Positions 49,634 through 59,177 of a stretch of DNA of 64,000 nucleotides are shown here, one piece after another. The DNA is from Chloroflexota bacterium (lineage in GTDB: Bacteria > Chloroflexota > Anaerolineae > Anaerolineales > Anaerolineaceae). Both the position numbers and the translations under genes were made by a program. Each line of letters starts with the position of its first letter. Within the stretch, counting starts at the first letter, position 1. The notes under the pieces are model-generated. The model searched no databases. It was not told the origin of the DNA and saw nothing but the letters and a program-made list of their open reading frames with translations. The stretch is from assembly GCA_029561345.1 (NCBI GenBank), contig JAKQJC010000016.1, positions 1 through 64,000 on the forward strand. The letters are read 5' to 3'.

Positions 49634-50584
49634 ATGCGTGCTGACCGCCTGCTTTCCATTCTCATCCTCCTCCAGCGTCACGGCAAACTTTCAGCACGCC
49701 GCCTGGCCGAAATGGTGGGGGTTTCTGTGCGCACCATCTACCGCGATATGGACGCCCTCAGCGCTGCCGGTGTGCCGGTCTACGCCGAACACGGCGCCCA
49801 GGGCGGCTGCTGCCTGGTGGATGATTACCGCACCGAACTCACCGGCCTGACCGAAACCGAAGCCAGCGCCCTCATGCTGATGAACGTCCCGGCGCCGCTG
49901 GCCGGGTTGGAAATTGGCCAGTCGCTGCAAAGCGCCCTGCTCAAGCTCTATGCCGCCCTGCCAAGAAAGGAAGCCGAAGCCCCCCCGCCCGGCATCCTGC
50001 TCGATTGGACCCCCTGGAAACCCCTGCCCGCCTCCGAGCACGTCTCCACGCTCTACCAGGCACTCAACACCCACCGCAAAGCCGCCATTGCCTACCGCTG
50101 GTTCAACGGTCAGCTGATTGAGGGCGTGGTGGGGGTGGCCGGGCTGGTGGCCAAGGCCGGCGATTGGTACGCCGTTTGTTTCAGCCACGGCAAAGCATCC
50201 GCCCATGCCGCCCGTAATCTTTTACAGGTGCATTTGACCAGCGAGCCCTTTGAACTGCCCGCCGGTTTCAACCTGCAGGCCTGCTGGGATGATATCTGCG
50301 CCGACAGCGCCCTCAGCCAGCGCCAGTTCACCGCCCATGTGCTGGTGGCGCCGGCGGCAGTTTCAGAGCTGCAGCGCCGCTGCAGCTGCCAGGTGGATGA
50401 AACCGCCCCGGAACCCGGCGGCTGGCTGCCCGCCGAGGTATATTTCAACAGTCTTGAAGGGGCAGCCGTTGCCCTGCTGGGCTTTGGCGGGGCGCTGCGC
50501 GTCACCAGCCCCCTGCCGCTGCGCCTCACCCTGATGGATTATGCGCGCCAGGTTCTACTGCAATACCCAGAAAACAGGAACTGA
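49634..50584 (+). CDS. WYL-domain transcriptional regulator (YafY type)
   Basis: This 316-residue protein has an N-terminal helix-turn-helix (about 4-55; RRLAEMVGVSVRTIYRDMDAL). The middle is a WYL-type domain (about 135-215) and the C-terminal extension is a WCX-like domain. Such regulators often sense nucleic-acid ligands or metabolites and control stress or repair genes. It starts 24 bp before the end of a long leader with no clear promoter. The target is unknown; the ankyrin gene follows by 19 bp. Confidence 0.9.
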   Translation: MRADRLLSILILLQRHGKLSARRLAEMVGVSVRTIYRDMDALSAAGVPVYAEHGAQGGCCLVDDYRTELTGLTETEASALMLMNVPAPLAGLEIGQSLQSALLKLYAALPRKEAEAPPPGILLDWTPWKPLPASEHVSTLYQALNTHRKAAIAYRWFNGQLIEGVVGVAGLVAKAGDWYAVCFSHGKASAHAARNLLQVHLTSEPFELPAGFNLQACWDDICADSALSQRQFTAHVLVAPAAVSELQRRCSCQVDETAPEPGGWLPAEVYFNSLEGAAVALLGFGGALRVTSPLPLRLTLMDYARQVLLQYPENRN

Positions 50585-50603
50585 CCATTCACGGAAGTGT
50601 TTG

Positions 50604-51281
50604 ATGCCCATCCACCCGCTCGTTCTCGCGGTTTCCAAAGGGCTGACAGCCGATGCGCTGGCCCTGTTAACCGGAAAAAGCCTGCCTGAAGATGTCTTGA
50701 ATGCGGCCCTGTGGGCAGCCATTAAAAACAATCACCCTGATCTCATCCTGACCCTGCTGGGTCACGGCGCGGATATCAATGGGCGTTTCTGCCAGCAGGA
50801 TTACAACGCCGACAGCACTTCGCCTTTGCAGTACGCTGTCCGCGAGGGAAACCATGCCCTGGCCGAACTGCTGGCTGCCCAGGGCGCCGACCTGAACCGC
50901 CCGGCTGCCAGTCACCGCGCTCCGCTGGGTGAGGCAGTGGTGCGCGCCGTGGATAAAAGCGACCCTGCCTGGATCGACTGGCTGCTGGCCCAGGGTGCCG
51001 ATCCCAATGCCGGCAAAAGAAGCGCCATCCCGCTGGCCCTGGCAGCCATGCAGAACCGCCTGGACCTGATGGATCGCCTGAAGGCTGCCGTGGCGCAGGT
51101 GCAGCCCGGCCTGGTGGGGCAGAAGGGTCAGCATTTTTCATACCTGCGCTTCATTCAAAATATGGAATCCGCCGCCAGCGGCCGGAATATACCGCCGCGA
51201 AGTTTCGCCAGAACCCCACTGGGTGAAACCGGAAGATGCGCCGACACACCCCGCGCCCTGCGAAACGGTCGCCACCGGTGA
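50604..51281 (+). CDS. Ankyrin-repeat protein, 3' end out of frame
   Basis: This protein has 225 residues from ATG 50604. Ankyrin-like repeats are seen at about 25-60, 70-100 and 105-150 (LGHGADIN, LAAQGADLN, LAQGADPN). After about residue 192 the sequence turns into Arg/Pro-rich text, which looks frameshifted. The +1 frame continues with a coherent sequence starting GIYRREVSPEPHW. The annotated stop at 51281 is therefore probably not the original C terminus. Ankyrin repeats mediate protein contacts. Confidence 0.7.
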   Translation: MPIHPLVLAVSKGLTADALALLTGKSLPEDVLNAALWAAIKNNHPDLILTLLGHGADINGRFCQQDYNADSTSPLQYAVREGNHALAELLAAQGADLNRPAASHRAPLGEAVVRAVDKSDPAWIDWLLAQGADPNAGKRSAIPLALAAMQNRLDLMDRLKAAVAQVQPGLVGQKGQHFSYLRFIQNMESAASGRNIPPRSFARTPLGETGRCADTPRALRNGRHR

Positions 51282-51501
51282 AGCCGATGCGGAACACCGC
51301 GGCACGGGCATTCCGCGCGCCGAACATCCCCTGCGCTGGCGCATTGCTTTCCAGGACTGCCTGGCCTGCAGCAGCGAAGATGTGCTGGTGTGCTATGCGC
51401 GCTGGGAGGTACACCTCATGCAGGGCGATCTTTCGTGGAGCTAAGAAGTGCGCTGCAGTGCCTGCGGCCAGTATTCCTCCTGGGGCTACGACGAATATTA
51501 G
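51180..51501 (+). pseudogene. Displaced C-terminal part of the ankyrin gene (zinc-ribbon-like)
   Basis: In the frame shifted from the ankyrin ORF, 51180-51501 encodes a coherent domain with CLAC (near 51360) and CSAC (near 51459) Cys pairs and a Trp-rich end. It is interrupted by an in-frame TAA at 51442-51444 and ends at TAG near 51501. A frameshift near 51180 plus this stop indicates decay, or sequence error. 51502-51685 holds no gene. Confidence 0.55.
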
Positions 51502-51685
51502 AAGCCGCGAGGCAAGCTGCCCGGGCATGGCCCAAAATGCCAGGCGGGCCGCCAACGGATCCACGAAAATCCGTTTATTTTGCAACCTTTTCTTTTACTC
51601 TGCGTATAAATAGATGTAAATCACTCAGACGCTTCTGGCCTGCACCGGCCTCAAATGAGCAAAATAAAAGAAAAGGAACTGTTAC

Positions 51686-52423
51686 ATGAAAAAACTGCAT
51701 TTCGTCGTCATTCTCTCGCTGGTGTTCACCCTGGCGCTTTCAGGCTGCGGCCTGATCCCCGTCATCTCTTTCGGCGTGGTGGGCTCCGGAAATTTATCAA
51801 CCGAAACCCGCGCCCTTAAAAGCTTTGATCGCGTGGTTCTGACCGGCAGCGGCGATGTCGTCCTCATCAAGGGTGATAAGGAAGAAGTCAAAATTGAAGC
51901 CGATGACAATATCCTGCCCCTCATCACCACGGAAGTCAAGAACGGCGACCTCGTCATTGGCATCAAGCCCAATCAGGTCGTGAGAAGTTACAAAGCCATG
52001 CGCTTTGAGGTAACTTATAAAGATATCAGCGCCCTGGATCTGGTTGGCTCGGGCTCCATCATCGCCGATGCCGTTGCCTCCGCCAGCTTTGAGGCCAACA
52101 TCACCGGCTCGGGTGATATTCACCTCACCAACCTGCAAACCACTTCCTTTGAGTCAAACCTGACCGGCTCAGGCGAAATCACCCTCAGCGGCAAGACCGA
52201 CAAACTCGATCTATCCCTGCCCGGCTCAGGTAATTTCAACGGCTTTGACCTGGAAACCCGCGAATGCCGCGTTTCCATCCTCGGCTCAGGCCGCGTGCAG
52301 GTCAACGTCAGCGAAAACCTGGCCGCCTCCATCACCGGCAGCGGCGATATCGAATACAAAGGCGCGCCGGCCGAAGTGGATAAGCACGTCACCGGCTCCG
52401 GCAGCATCAAAGCCCGCAACTGA
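51686..52423 (+). CDS. GIN-domain (DUF2807) lipoprotein
   Basis: This 245-residue protein has a lipoprotein signal with lipobox LSGC (Cys21). A repetitive beta-helix of the head GIN domain follows, with recurring GSG motifs about every 20-23 residues (TGSGDV, VGSGSI, TGSGDI, TGSGEI, PGSGNF). It would be an exported, lipid-anchored protein, probably adhesive or structural. AAAGGAAC precedes the ATG and a terminator follows. Confidence 0.88.
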   Translation: MKKLHFVVILSLVFTLALSGCGLIPVISFGVVGSGNLSTETRALKSFDRVVLTGSGDVVLIKGDKEEVKIEADDNILPLITTEVKNGDLVIGIKPNQVVRSYKAMRFEVTYKDISALDLVGSGSIIADAVASASFEANITGSGDIHLTNLQTTSFESNLTGSGEITLSGKTDKLDLSLPGSGNFNGFDLETRECRVSILGSGRVQVNVSENLAASITGSGDIEYKGAPAEVDKHVTGSGSIKARN

Positions 52424-52440
52424 TTCCTGCTGTGACAATC

Positions 52441-52475
52441 AGCCCCCTGAGAATGCTTCAGGGGGCTAATTATTT
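52441..52475 (+). terminator. Terminator after the GIN-domain gene
   Basis: AGCCCCCTGA pairs perfectly with TCAGGGGGCT and is followed by a weak A/T tract. Confidence 0.7.
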
Positions 52476-52500
52476 AATCCTGTCCGGGGAAACGTTCTTT

Positions 52501-53292
52501 CTACTTGCTCCGCCAATATTTGCGCTTGACGCCGTCCACAGGCTCCTCAAAGCGTCCCCAGCTAAAGCCGCGCTCCACCAGAAAGCGGTGCACATCGTTG
52601 TCCTGGTCATTGTTGCCCGGGCAGAGGATGATCATTCCGCCGGGGCGCGTCACGCGCTGCAGTTCAGTCAGCTCGGCTTCCAGATACTCGCCAAACACAT
52701 GCCCGCCCATCACCACATCCGCGAAGGCATCTGGAAAAGGAATGGCCGTGATCAGCCCGTCCACCGCATAGATATCCTTGAAGCCGCGGTCCAGAGCCTT
52801 CTGGCGCAGGTAGGTGCGCAGACGCCCCACCGGCTCCACCGCAAAGATCACCCTGGCACCGTTTTCCGCGGCCACCAGGGCCAGGCGTCCGGTGCCTGCG
52901 CCAATATCCAGCACCGTTTTCCCATTGAAATCCACCAGGCTGCTCAGCTCGCGCGAATCCCACTGCAAAAAAGGCTGCTGGTCATAAATGGCGGGATCCA
53001 TCACATACACCAGCCAGTCGGTCAGGGCGGCCAGCACCACCTGTTCGGCCTGCCTGGCCCGCTCCGGCAGAGCCGGGGCGGCCGGGGCCTGGCTGACAAT
53101 GCCGTCGAGCCAGGCGTTCAGCTCCGGCGCCTTGTGGCGGATGGTCCATTCCACTGCCGGGTTGGCGCGCAAAGCCAGGGCCAGCTCAAGGGAAGGGATT
53201 CCCGAGGCGGGCAGCCAGGTCAGGTGGGCATGCTCCAACAGCAAAATGTGGTTAAAAGACAGCGGTGAAGTATCCATCCAGTTGACAGGCAT
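52501..53292 (-). CDS. SAM-dependent methyltransferase
   Basis: This 263-residue protein has a class I methyltransferase domain from about 120: VLDIGAGTGRLALVAAE (motif I), FAVEP (post I) and ADVVMGGHVFGEY (motif II). The N-terminal about 100 residues are helical and unassigned. Substrate is unknown. It is transcribed toward the GIN-domain gene and follows the broken acetyltransferase by 29 bp. Confidence 0.85.
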   Translation of the reverse strand: MPVNWMDTSPLSFNHILLLEHAHLTWLPASGIPSLELALALRANPAVEWTIRHKAPELNAWLDGIVSQAPAAPALPERARQAEQVVLAALTDWLVYVMDPAIYDQQPFLQWDSRELSSLVDFNGKTVLDIGAGTGRLALVAAENGARVIFAVEPVGRLRTYLRQKALDRGFKDIYAVDGLITAIPFPDAFADVVMGGHVFGEYLEAELTELQRVTRPGGMIILCPGNNDQDNDVHRFLVERGFSWGRFEEPVDGVKRKYWRSK

Positions 53293-53321
53293 GGCGGTTT
53301 TTCCTTTCCAAAAAGCTCCGG

Positions 53322-53851
53322 CTATTTTAAATCCGCCGGGTTGGGCCAGCCGTAAGCCACCTCGATGGCGGTGAAGTGGTCATCCACCGGCCATTCCTTC
53401 TGGCTGATCAGCCTGCCGCCCAGGTGTTCATAGAACCCGCGGGCGCGGTTGCCCTCCAGGGTCCACAGCAGCACAGCCGTGCAGCCCTTTTCTTCCAGCG
53501 CACGCGTCATGTGCGCCGCCAGGCTGCGCCCCACCCCGTGGCGTTGATCTGAAGGCAGCACATGCAGGGCCGCCAGCTCGCCGTCATATCCTTCCACTCC
53601 CGTTGGGCCGGGCCGGCCGAGGCAGTAGCCAATTACCCCGCCGCCAGCTTCTTCAGCCGCAGCAGCAGGTCTGTCATCGGCGCTGAAAGCAGGGTGCGCC
53701 AATCCTGCTCTTGTTCCTCCAGGGTGAAGTGCTCCAGGTAATCCTGCGGCAGCAGGCCGGCATAGGCGGTGCGGTAGCTGGTGACCTGAATTTCGGCCAG
53801 CGCCGCGGCGTCGGCAGTCACGGCAGGGCGGATGTGAATAGATGGTTCCAA
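53322..53851 (-). pseudogene. GNAT acetyltransferase with a frameshift
   Basis: The N-terminal half (53851 to about 53640; IHIRPAVTADAAALAEIQ, typical GNAT opening) and the C-terminal half (about 53660 to 53322; AALHVLPSDQRHGVGRSLA, acetyl-CoA-binding) lie in different frames. Joined, they give a normal GNAT of about 175 residues. The break lies near 53640-53665, where one frame ends in TAA right after the junction. It may be a genuine pseudogene or a single-base sequence error. N-terminal text of the long ORF beginning at 53951 is not real protein. Confidence 0.7.
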
Positions 53852-53953
53852 AACGACCTTCCCAAACGCACAAAAATCTTATTGTCGATTGACTCATTAT
53901 AGCACGCCTCGCGATTCTCCCCCATCGAGCACAAATATGGATAAAAGTCACTC

Positions 53954-53981
53954 TTGACAGTCATAAAAATCCTCGTATAAT
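53954..53981 (+). promoter_or_regulatory. Sigma-70 promoter of the niacin salvage operon
   Basis: TTGACA (53954-53959) and TATAAT (53976-53981) are spaced by 16 bp, 83 bp before the first gene at 54064. Both boxes match consensus exactly. Confidence 0.75.
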
Positions 53982-54063
53982 GGTGTTTAAATAACACAAA
54001 GGCGGGGCGACCCGCCCTCTTTTACAGACATAATTCGTGTATTTTTGACACAAAGGAGACATC

Positions 54064-54756
54064 ATGACCCTCTCCAGCAACTTTCTCAACCATATGCAGA
54101 CCTGGCAGGAGGCCCTGCCCACCCTGAGCCTGGCCGAAGCTCTGCCCCACCCGGAACGGGCGGCCCTGCTCTCGGTGGATGTGACTCGCGGCTTTTGCTG
54201 CGAGGGCGCCCTGGCCAGCCCGCGCGTGGCGAACATTGTTCCGCCGGTGACGCGCCTGATGCAGGCCGCCTGGAACCACGGCCTGCGCCACATTCTGCTG
54301 CTTCAGGATACCCACGCACCCGACGCGGTGGAATTTGCCCAGTGGCCGCCTCACTGCGTGAGCGGCAGCCCTGAAGCCACTCCGGTGGATGAAATTGCCG
54401 CCCTGCCTTTCTTCAGTCAGATGATGATCCTGCCGAAAAATTCCATCAGCTCCGATATTCACACCGGGCTCGATCCCTGGCTGGCGGCGCACCCTGAACT
54501 CGACACCTTCATCGTGGTTGGCGATTGCACCGATCTGTGCACCTACCAGCTGGCCATGCACCTGCGCATGCAGGCTAACGCCGTTCAGCTCCAGCGCCGT
54601 GTGCTGCTGCCCGCCAACTGCGCCGACACCTACGACCTGCCCATTGAAACCGCCGCGCAAATCGACGCCATGCCTCACCCGGGTGATTTTTTCCACGCCA
54701 CCTTCCTCTACCATATGGCCCTCAACGGCATCACTGTTTTGAAAGGAATTGAATAA
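54064..54756 (+). CDS. pncA: Nicotinamidase-like cysteine hydrolase
   Basis: This 230-residue isochorismatase-family protein has the catalytic triad D39 (SVDVTRGF), K125 (LPKNS) and C159 (TDLCTYQ). The metal-site pattern DTH (82-84) and PPHC (H97) is typical of nicotinamidases. It would convert nicotinamide to nicotinate. The next two genes encode a niacin-type transporter and nicotinate phosphoribosyltransferase, which strongly supports the role. AAGGAGA precedes the ATG. Confidence 0.85.
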   Translation: MTLSSNFLNHMQTWQEALPTLSLAEALPHPERAALLSVDVTRGFCCEGALASPRVANIVPPVTRLMQAAWNHGLRHILLLQDTHAPDAVEFAQWPPHCVSGSPEATPVDEIAALPFFSQMMILPKNSISSDIHTGLDPWLAAHPELDTFIVVGDCTDLCTYQLAMHLRMQANAVQLQRRVLLPANCADTYDLPIETAAQIDAMPHPGDFFHATFLYHMALNGITVLKGIE

Positions 54757-54760
54757 CCTC

Positions 54761-56122
54761 ATGCAAACTTATGAACAGGCCATCGAACACATTGGCTTTG
54801 GCCGCTTCCAGAAGAAATTGATGCTGGTGTGCGGCCTGGGCTGGGCGGCAGACGCCATGGAGGTGCTGCTCATCTCCTTTGCCCTGCCCGCGCTCAGCGC
54901 CGAATGGAACCTGAGCAATGCCGAAAAGGGCTGGCTGGGCACCGCCATCTTCCTGGGCATGCTGGCCGGTGCCTGGTTCTGGGGCCGCCTCAGCGACCGC
55001 CTGGGCCGTAAATTCGGCTTCATCAGCACCGTGGCCATCGACTCCATTTTCGGCCTGCTTTCCGCCTTCTCACCTTCTTTCATCTGGCTGGTGATTTTCC
55101 GCGCCCTGACCGGTTTTGGCGTGGGCGGCACCCTGCCGGTGGATTACAGCATTTTCTCCGAGTATCTGCCTACCCGCCAGCGCGGCCGCAACCTGGTGCT
55201 GCTGGAGGCCTTCTGGGCGCTGGGCTCCATTGCCGCCGCCGGGCTGGCCTGGCTGGTGGTGCCCACCCTGGGCTGGCGCTGGCTGCTGGCGCTTTCGGCC
55301 GTCCCCGGCCTCATCATCTTCTTCATCCGCCGCGATATTCCCGAATCGCCGCGCTACCTGCTGGCCAACGGCCAGCCCGAAGCCGCCCGCAAGGTGCTGG
55401 AGGAAGTGGCCCGCCAGAACGGCGTCACCCTTTCGCCGGAACCTCTCGCCATTCCGCCGGCGGCCCGCCCGGCCAAAACCAGCGACCTTTTCAACCCGGC
55501 CCTGCGCCGCACCACCCTGCTGCTGTGGGGATTGTGGTTTGCCATCTCCCTGGGCTATTACGGCGTGTTCACCTGGCTGCCCAGCTACTTCAAAGCCAGC
55601 GGCATGGAAATGCTGCCAGTGTATCAGAACACCTTTCTGCTGGCCCTCGCCCAGCTTCCGGGTTATTTCTCGGCGGCCTGGCTGGTGGAACGCTGGGGCC
55701 GCCGCAGAACCCTGGCGGTTTACCTGGCCGCCAGCGGCGTGTTCACCTATCTTTTTGCCGCGGTCAACGGCCTGAACTTCATGGTGGGCATGGGCGCATG
55801 GATGTCCTTCTTCACCCTGGGCGCCTGGGGTGTCATCTACACCATCACCCCTGAAGCCTATCCCACCCACCTGCGCGGCACCGGCATGGGCGCCGCCAGC
55901 TCCATGACCCGCCTGGCCGGGGCCATCGCCCCCACCCTGGGCGCCGCCCTGATGGGCGTTTCCCTGTTGATCCCCCTCACCATCTATGCAGTGGCTTATC
56001 TGATTGCCGGCGGCATGGCCCTGGCTCTGCCGCACGAAACCCGCGCCCGGCCTCTGGCCGATACCCTGCAGGAAGCCAGCGCAGCCGCGGCTGCGCCGTC
56101 ACACGAAAGGATGCATCTATGA
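54761..56122 (+). CDS. niaP: MFS transporter, probable niacin importer
   Basis: This 453-residue, 12-helix MFS protein has the loop motif GRLSDRLGRKFG near 75 and a second PESPRYL-type motif near 195, as in the sugar/acid-type MFS group that includes NiaP. ATG 54761 is preferred over TTG 54749. Between nicotinamidase and nicotinate phosphoribosyltransferase genes, uptake of nicotinate or nicotinamide is the natural role. The specificity is inferred from context. Confidence 0.8.
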   Translation: MQTYEQAIEHIGFGRFQKKLMLVCGLGWAADAMEVLLISFALPALSAEWNLSNAEKGWLGTAIFLGMLAGAWFWGRLSDRLGRKFGFISTVAIDSIFGLLSAFSPSFIWLVIFRALTGFGVGGTLPVDYSIFSEYLPTRQRGRNLVLLEAFWALGSIAAAGLAWLVVPTLGWRWLLALSAVPGLIIFFIRRDIPESPRYLLANGQPEAARKVLEEVARQNGVTLSPEPLAIPPAARPAKTSDLFNPALRRTTLLLWGLWFAISLGYYGVFTWLPSYFKASGMEMLPVYQNTFLLALAQLPGYFSAAWLVERWGRRRTLAVYLAASGVFTYLFAAVNGLNFMVGMGAWMSFFTLGAWGVIYTITPEAYPTHLRGTGMGAASSMTRLAGAIAPTLGAALMGVSLLIPLTIYAVAYLIAGGMALALPHETRARPLADTLQEASAAAAAPSHERMHL

Positions 56123-57465
56123 GTCTGTTTAATCGCCAACGCCTGAACAACGATGTCTTCAAACTGGATGTCGAACGCATGCGTGCCGGCTGGTACACCG
56201 ACAAATACTTCACCAACATCGCCAGCATGCTCACCGCCCTTTCCCAGCAGGGTTACACCTACCAGCCTGCCGGTCAGAACCGCCTGCCGGCTGGAATCTC
56301 CGCTGAAAATATCAGCGCCGGGGATATTGAGGTGGAAATGCAATGGTTCACCCGCCGCCTGGGGCGCACCGTGGTGGTGGGGCTCGACAAATCGCTGACC
56401 ATGCTGCAGCACTGCACCGGTTTCTTTGAAAACGGTCTTTTCAACAGCACCGCCGATAAACTGGAAGTGTGGGCGGTGCATGACGGCGAACTGGTGCACG
56501 GCACCGGCGACCCGGCGGTGGTGGAACCGGTGATGCGTGTGCGCGGCCGCTACCGCGACTTCGCCATCCTCGAAACCCCCACCCTCGGCATTCTCACCCG
56601 CGCCAGCCGTGTGGCCACCAATGTATACGAAACCATGATCGCCGCGCGCGGCAAACCGGTGATGTTCTTTCCGGCGCGTTTCGATATCCATGAGGTGCAG
56701 GCCGCCGACGGCTACGCCTACAACATTGCCCTGCAGCGCTTCAACATGGATTATGAAAAGACCCTCGGCCCCTTCGTCTCCACTGATGCCCAGGGCGACT
56801 GGTGGGGCGGCGCCGGCGGCGGCACCGTGTCACATTCAGCCATTGCCTGCTTCCTCGGCGATACCCCCGAGGCCATGCTGGCCTTTGCCCGCGTGGTGGC
56901 GCCCCACATTCCGCGCATTGCCCTGGTTGATTTTAACAACGACTGCGTCACCGATGCCCTGGAAGTGTGCCGCGCCATGTTCGAGCGCTACCGCGCCCTG
57001 AGCGACCTGGGCGACGCCACCGAGGCGGCCCGTTACCGCCTTTACGGCGTGCGCCTCGACACCAGCGGCAGCCTGCGCGACAAATCGGTGCCGCCCCTGG
57101 GCGACCCGGCGCTGGACCTGGGCGTGAATCCGCGCCTGGTCTTTCTGGTGCGCCAGGCTCTCGACAGTGCCTGGCAAAGCTGGGGCCTGCCCGCCGCCTG
57201 GCATGAGCGCGCGCGGCAGTACTGCCAGAGTGTGAAAATTGTGGTTTCGGGCGGCTTCAACCCTGAACGCATCACCCGTTTTGAGAAACTTTGCGTGCCG
57301 GTGGATATTTACGCGGTGGGCTCTTCTCTGTTCGACAACCACGGCCCCACCGTCTGCGATTTCACCGCCGATGTGGTGCGCGTGAAGGTGCGCGGCGAGT
57401 GGGTGCCGCTGGCCAAGGTCGGACGGCAGGTGTGTGACAACCCCGCTCTCGAAAGGGTCTGGTAA
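56119..57465 (+). CDS. pncB: Nicotinate phosphoribosyltransferase
   Basis: This 448-residue protein resembles the NAPRTase family. It has DVERMRAGWYTDKYF at the N terminus, TPTLGILTRAS near 155, FPARFDIHEVQAADGYAY near 192 and VSGGFNPERI near 375 in the phosphate-binding barrel. It joins nicotinate with phosphoribosyl pyrophosphate to give nicotinate mononucleotide. The start overlaps the transporter gene by four bases. Its 3' end lies in a 49-bp tandem duplication that repeats the last codons and stop. Confidence 0.9.
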   Translation: MSLFNRQRLNNDVFKLDVERMRAGWYTDKYFTNIASMLTALSQQGYTYQPAGQNRLPAGISAENISAGDIEVEMQWFTRRLGRTVVVGLDKSLTMLQHCTGFFENGLFNSTADKLEVWAVHDGELVHGTGDPAVVEPVMRVRGRYRDFAILETPTLGILTRASRVATNVYETMIAARGKPVMFFPARFDIHEVQAADGYAYNIALQRFNMDYEKTLGPFVSTDAQGDWWGGAGGGTVSHSAIACFLGDTPEAMLAFARVVAPHIPRIALVDFNNDCVTDALEVCRAMFERYRALSDLGDATEAARYRLYGVRLDTSGSLRDKSVPPLGDPALDLGVNPRLVFLVRQALDSAWQSWGLPAAWHERARQYCQSVKIVVSGGFNPERITRFEKLCVPVDIYAVGSSLFDNHGPTVCDFTADVVRVKVRGEWVPLAKVGRQVCDNPALERVW

Positions 57466-57538
57466 CTTTATGACAAAAAGCGGGGCAGGCCCCGCTCTCG
57501 AAAGGGTCTGGTAACTTTATGACAAAAAGCGGGGCAGG
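57441..57538 (+). repeat. 49-bp exact tandem duplication at the end of pncB
   Basis: The unit starting CCCCGCTCTCGAAAGGGTCT (57441-57489) is repeated at 57490-57538. It includes the last codons of pncB, its TAA and a short palindrome GGGGCAGGCCCC at the junction. The duplication leaves the protein unchanged. Confidence 0.9.
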
Positions 57539-57553
57539 CCCTCAACATAAAAC

Positions 57554-57597
57554 GCGCCCGCCAATCGATGCTGATTGGCGGGCGCGGCATATTTTTT
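57554..57597. terminator. Bidirectional terminator between pncB and cysS
   Basis: A perfect 13-bp stem, GCGCCCGCCAATC / GATTGGCGGGCGC, has a six-base loop. TTTTTT follows on the plus strand and a shorter TTTT on the minus strand. It serves both convergent genes. Confidence 0.88.
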
Positions 57598-57603
57598 CTG
57601 CCG

Positions 57604-58989
57604 TCAGGCGGCGCGCGGTTTCAGGCGCGGGCCCTGCGGGGTATCCTCAATTTCATAGCCGGCCGCGGTGATCTGCGCGCGCAGGCTGTCGGCATCAGCC
57701 CAGCGTTTTTCCTTGCGCGCCAGCTGGCGGGCTTCCAGCAGGGCCTGAATTTCAGCCGGAGCAGCCACTTCCTCAGGCTTCCAATCGGCCAGACCCAGCC
57801 CCAGCACCTGATCCATCATCAGCAAGGTGGCTTTGATGGTTGAGGGGGGCAGTTCGCTGCGCACCAGGTCCCAAACCACAGCCATGGCGCGCGGCATGTT
57901 CAGGTCATCGTTGATCTGCGCGGTGAAGCGTTCCATGTAGTCTTCATCCACGGCACCAGCCGGTCCGGCCTGGTAAACGGCCAGACGCAGGCGGTTGAGC
58001 GATTTGCTCGCTCCATCCAGACCATCCCAGGTGAAGTTCAGCTTGGCGCGGTAAAGGGCGCTCAGGCAGAACAGGCGGTAGGCCAGCGGATCAATCTTCT
58101 GGTCCACCAGGGTCTGCACGCGCAGGAAATCGCCGCTCGATTTCGACATCTTGACGTTGTCATCCAACTGCAGGAAATAGCCGTGCATCCAGTAATTGGC
58201 CAGGTGGGTGCCGTAGCAGGCTTCGGTCTGGGCAATTTCGTTGGTATGGTGAATGGTGATGTGATCTTCGCCGCCGGTGTGGATGTCGAAGAACGGGCCG
58301 AGATAGCGCGCCGACATGGCCGAGCATTCAATATGCCAGCCGGGGAAACCCACGCCCCAGGGGCTGTCCCATTCCATCTGACGCTTTTGGTCCACCGGGC
58401 TGAACTTCCACAGGGCAAAATCAGTGGGGGCACGCTTCTCGCCCATCTCCACGCGCTGGCCAGCCTGCAGGCCTTCAATATCCAGCCGCCCCAGGTGACC
58501 GTAATCGGGCAGCCTGGAGGTGTCGAAATAGATGCCGTCAGAGGTGCGGTAGGTGAAGCCGTTGGCCTCGATCTTCTGAATGAAGGCGATCTGATCGGCG
58601 ATGTGATCGGTGGCCTTGCACCAGATGGTCGGTTCAAGGATGTTCAGGCGCGCCATATCGCGGCGGAATTCATCCGTGTAATAGGCCGCCATTTCCCAGG
58701 CCGAGCGGCCGGTGAGCTTTGAGCGGGCTTCCATCTTGTCATCGCCGGTATCCGCATCCGAAGTCAGGTGGCCCACGTCCGTAATGTTCATCACGTGTTT
58801 CACCTTGTAGCCATTAAAGGTCAGCACCCGGCGCAGAATATCTTCAAAAATGTAAGTGCGCAGGTTGCCGATATGAGCATAGTTGTAAACAGTGGGACCA
58901 CAGGTATACAGGCCAACCTCAGGCGGGTTCAGCGCTTCAAAATCGCGCAGGCTGCGGGTATAGGTGTCGTAAAGTTGTAATTTTTTCAT
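57604..58989 (-). CDS. cysS: Cysteinyl-tRNA synthetase
   Basis: This 461-residue class I synthetase has the zinc ligand C30, HIGN (39-42), GWHIECSAM and [15 protein letters not shown] for cysteine and zinc binding. KMSKSSGDF lies near 279. C-terminal helical DALR-like and anticodon-binding regions complete the usual length. It charges tRNA-Cys. It is transcribed alone. Confidence 0.97.
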   Translation of the reverse strand: MKKLQLYDTYTRSLRDFEALNPPEVGLYTCGPTVYNYAHIGNLRTYIFEDILRRVLTFNGYKVKHVMNITDVGHLTSDADTGDDKMEARSKLTGRSAWEMAAYYTDEFRRDMARLNILEPTIWCKATDHIADQIAFIQKIEANGFTYRTSDGIYFDTSRLPDYGHLGRLDIEGLQAGQRVEMGEKRAPTDFALWKFSPVDQKRQMEWDSPWGVGFPGWHIECSAMSARYLGPFFDIHTGGEDHITIHHTNEIAQTEACYGTHLANYWMHGYFLQLDDNVKMSKSSGDFLRVQTLVDQKIDPLAYRLFCLSALYRAKLNFTWDGLDGASKSLNRLRLAVYQAGPAGAVDEDYMERFTAQINDDLNMPRAMAVVWDLVRSELPPSTIKATLLMMDQVLGLGLADWKPEEVAAPAEIQALLEARQLARKEKRWADADSLRAQITAAGYEIEDTPQGPRLKPRAA

Positions 58990-59177
58990 TCTTTTCTTCC
59001 TTTCTGTGGTCTATGGCCGTCAGGCCATGGCTTGATTATAGCCGAGAATCGGCCACTGTGGGCAGGTATTTCTTTTGGAATTTTGGCACAACGCCGCGGC
59101 CAGGGACACGCCTGGTCCACCTCCATCCGTTTTCATGATAAAATCAAACCTATTCCAGCAAAACAAAGGCCCCTACC

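Noticed and set aside
55070..56035. 321-residue minus-strand ORF rich in His/Gly/Gln
   Set aside because: Shadow of the MFS transporter gene; no motif and no ribosome site.
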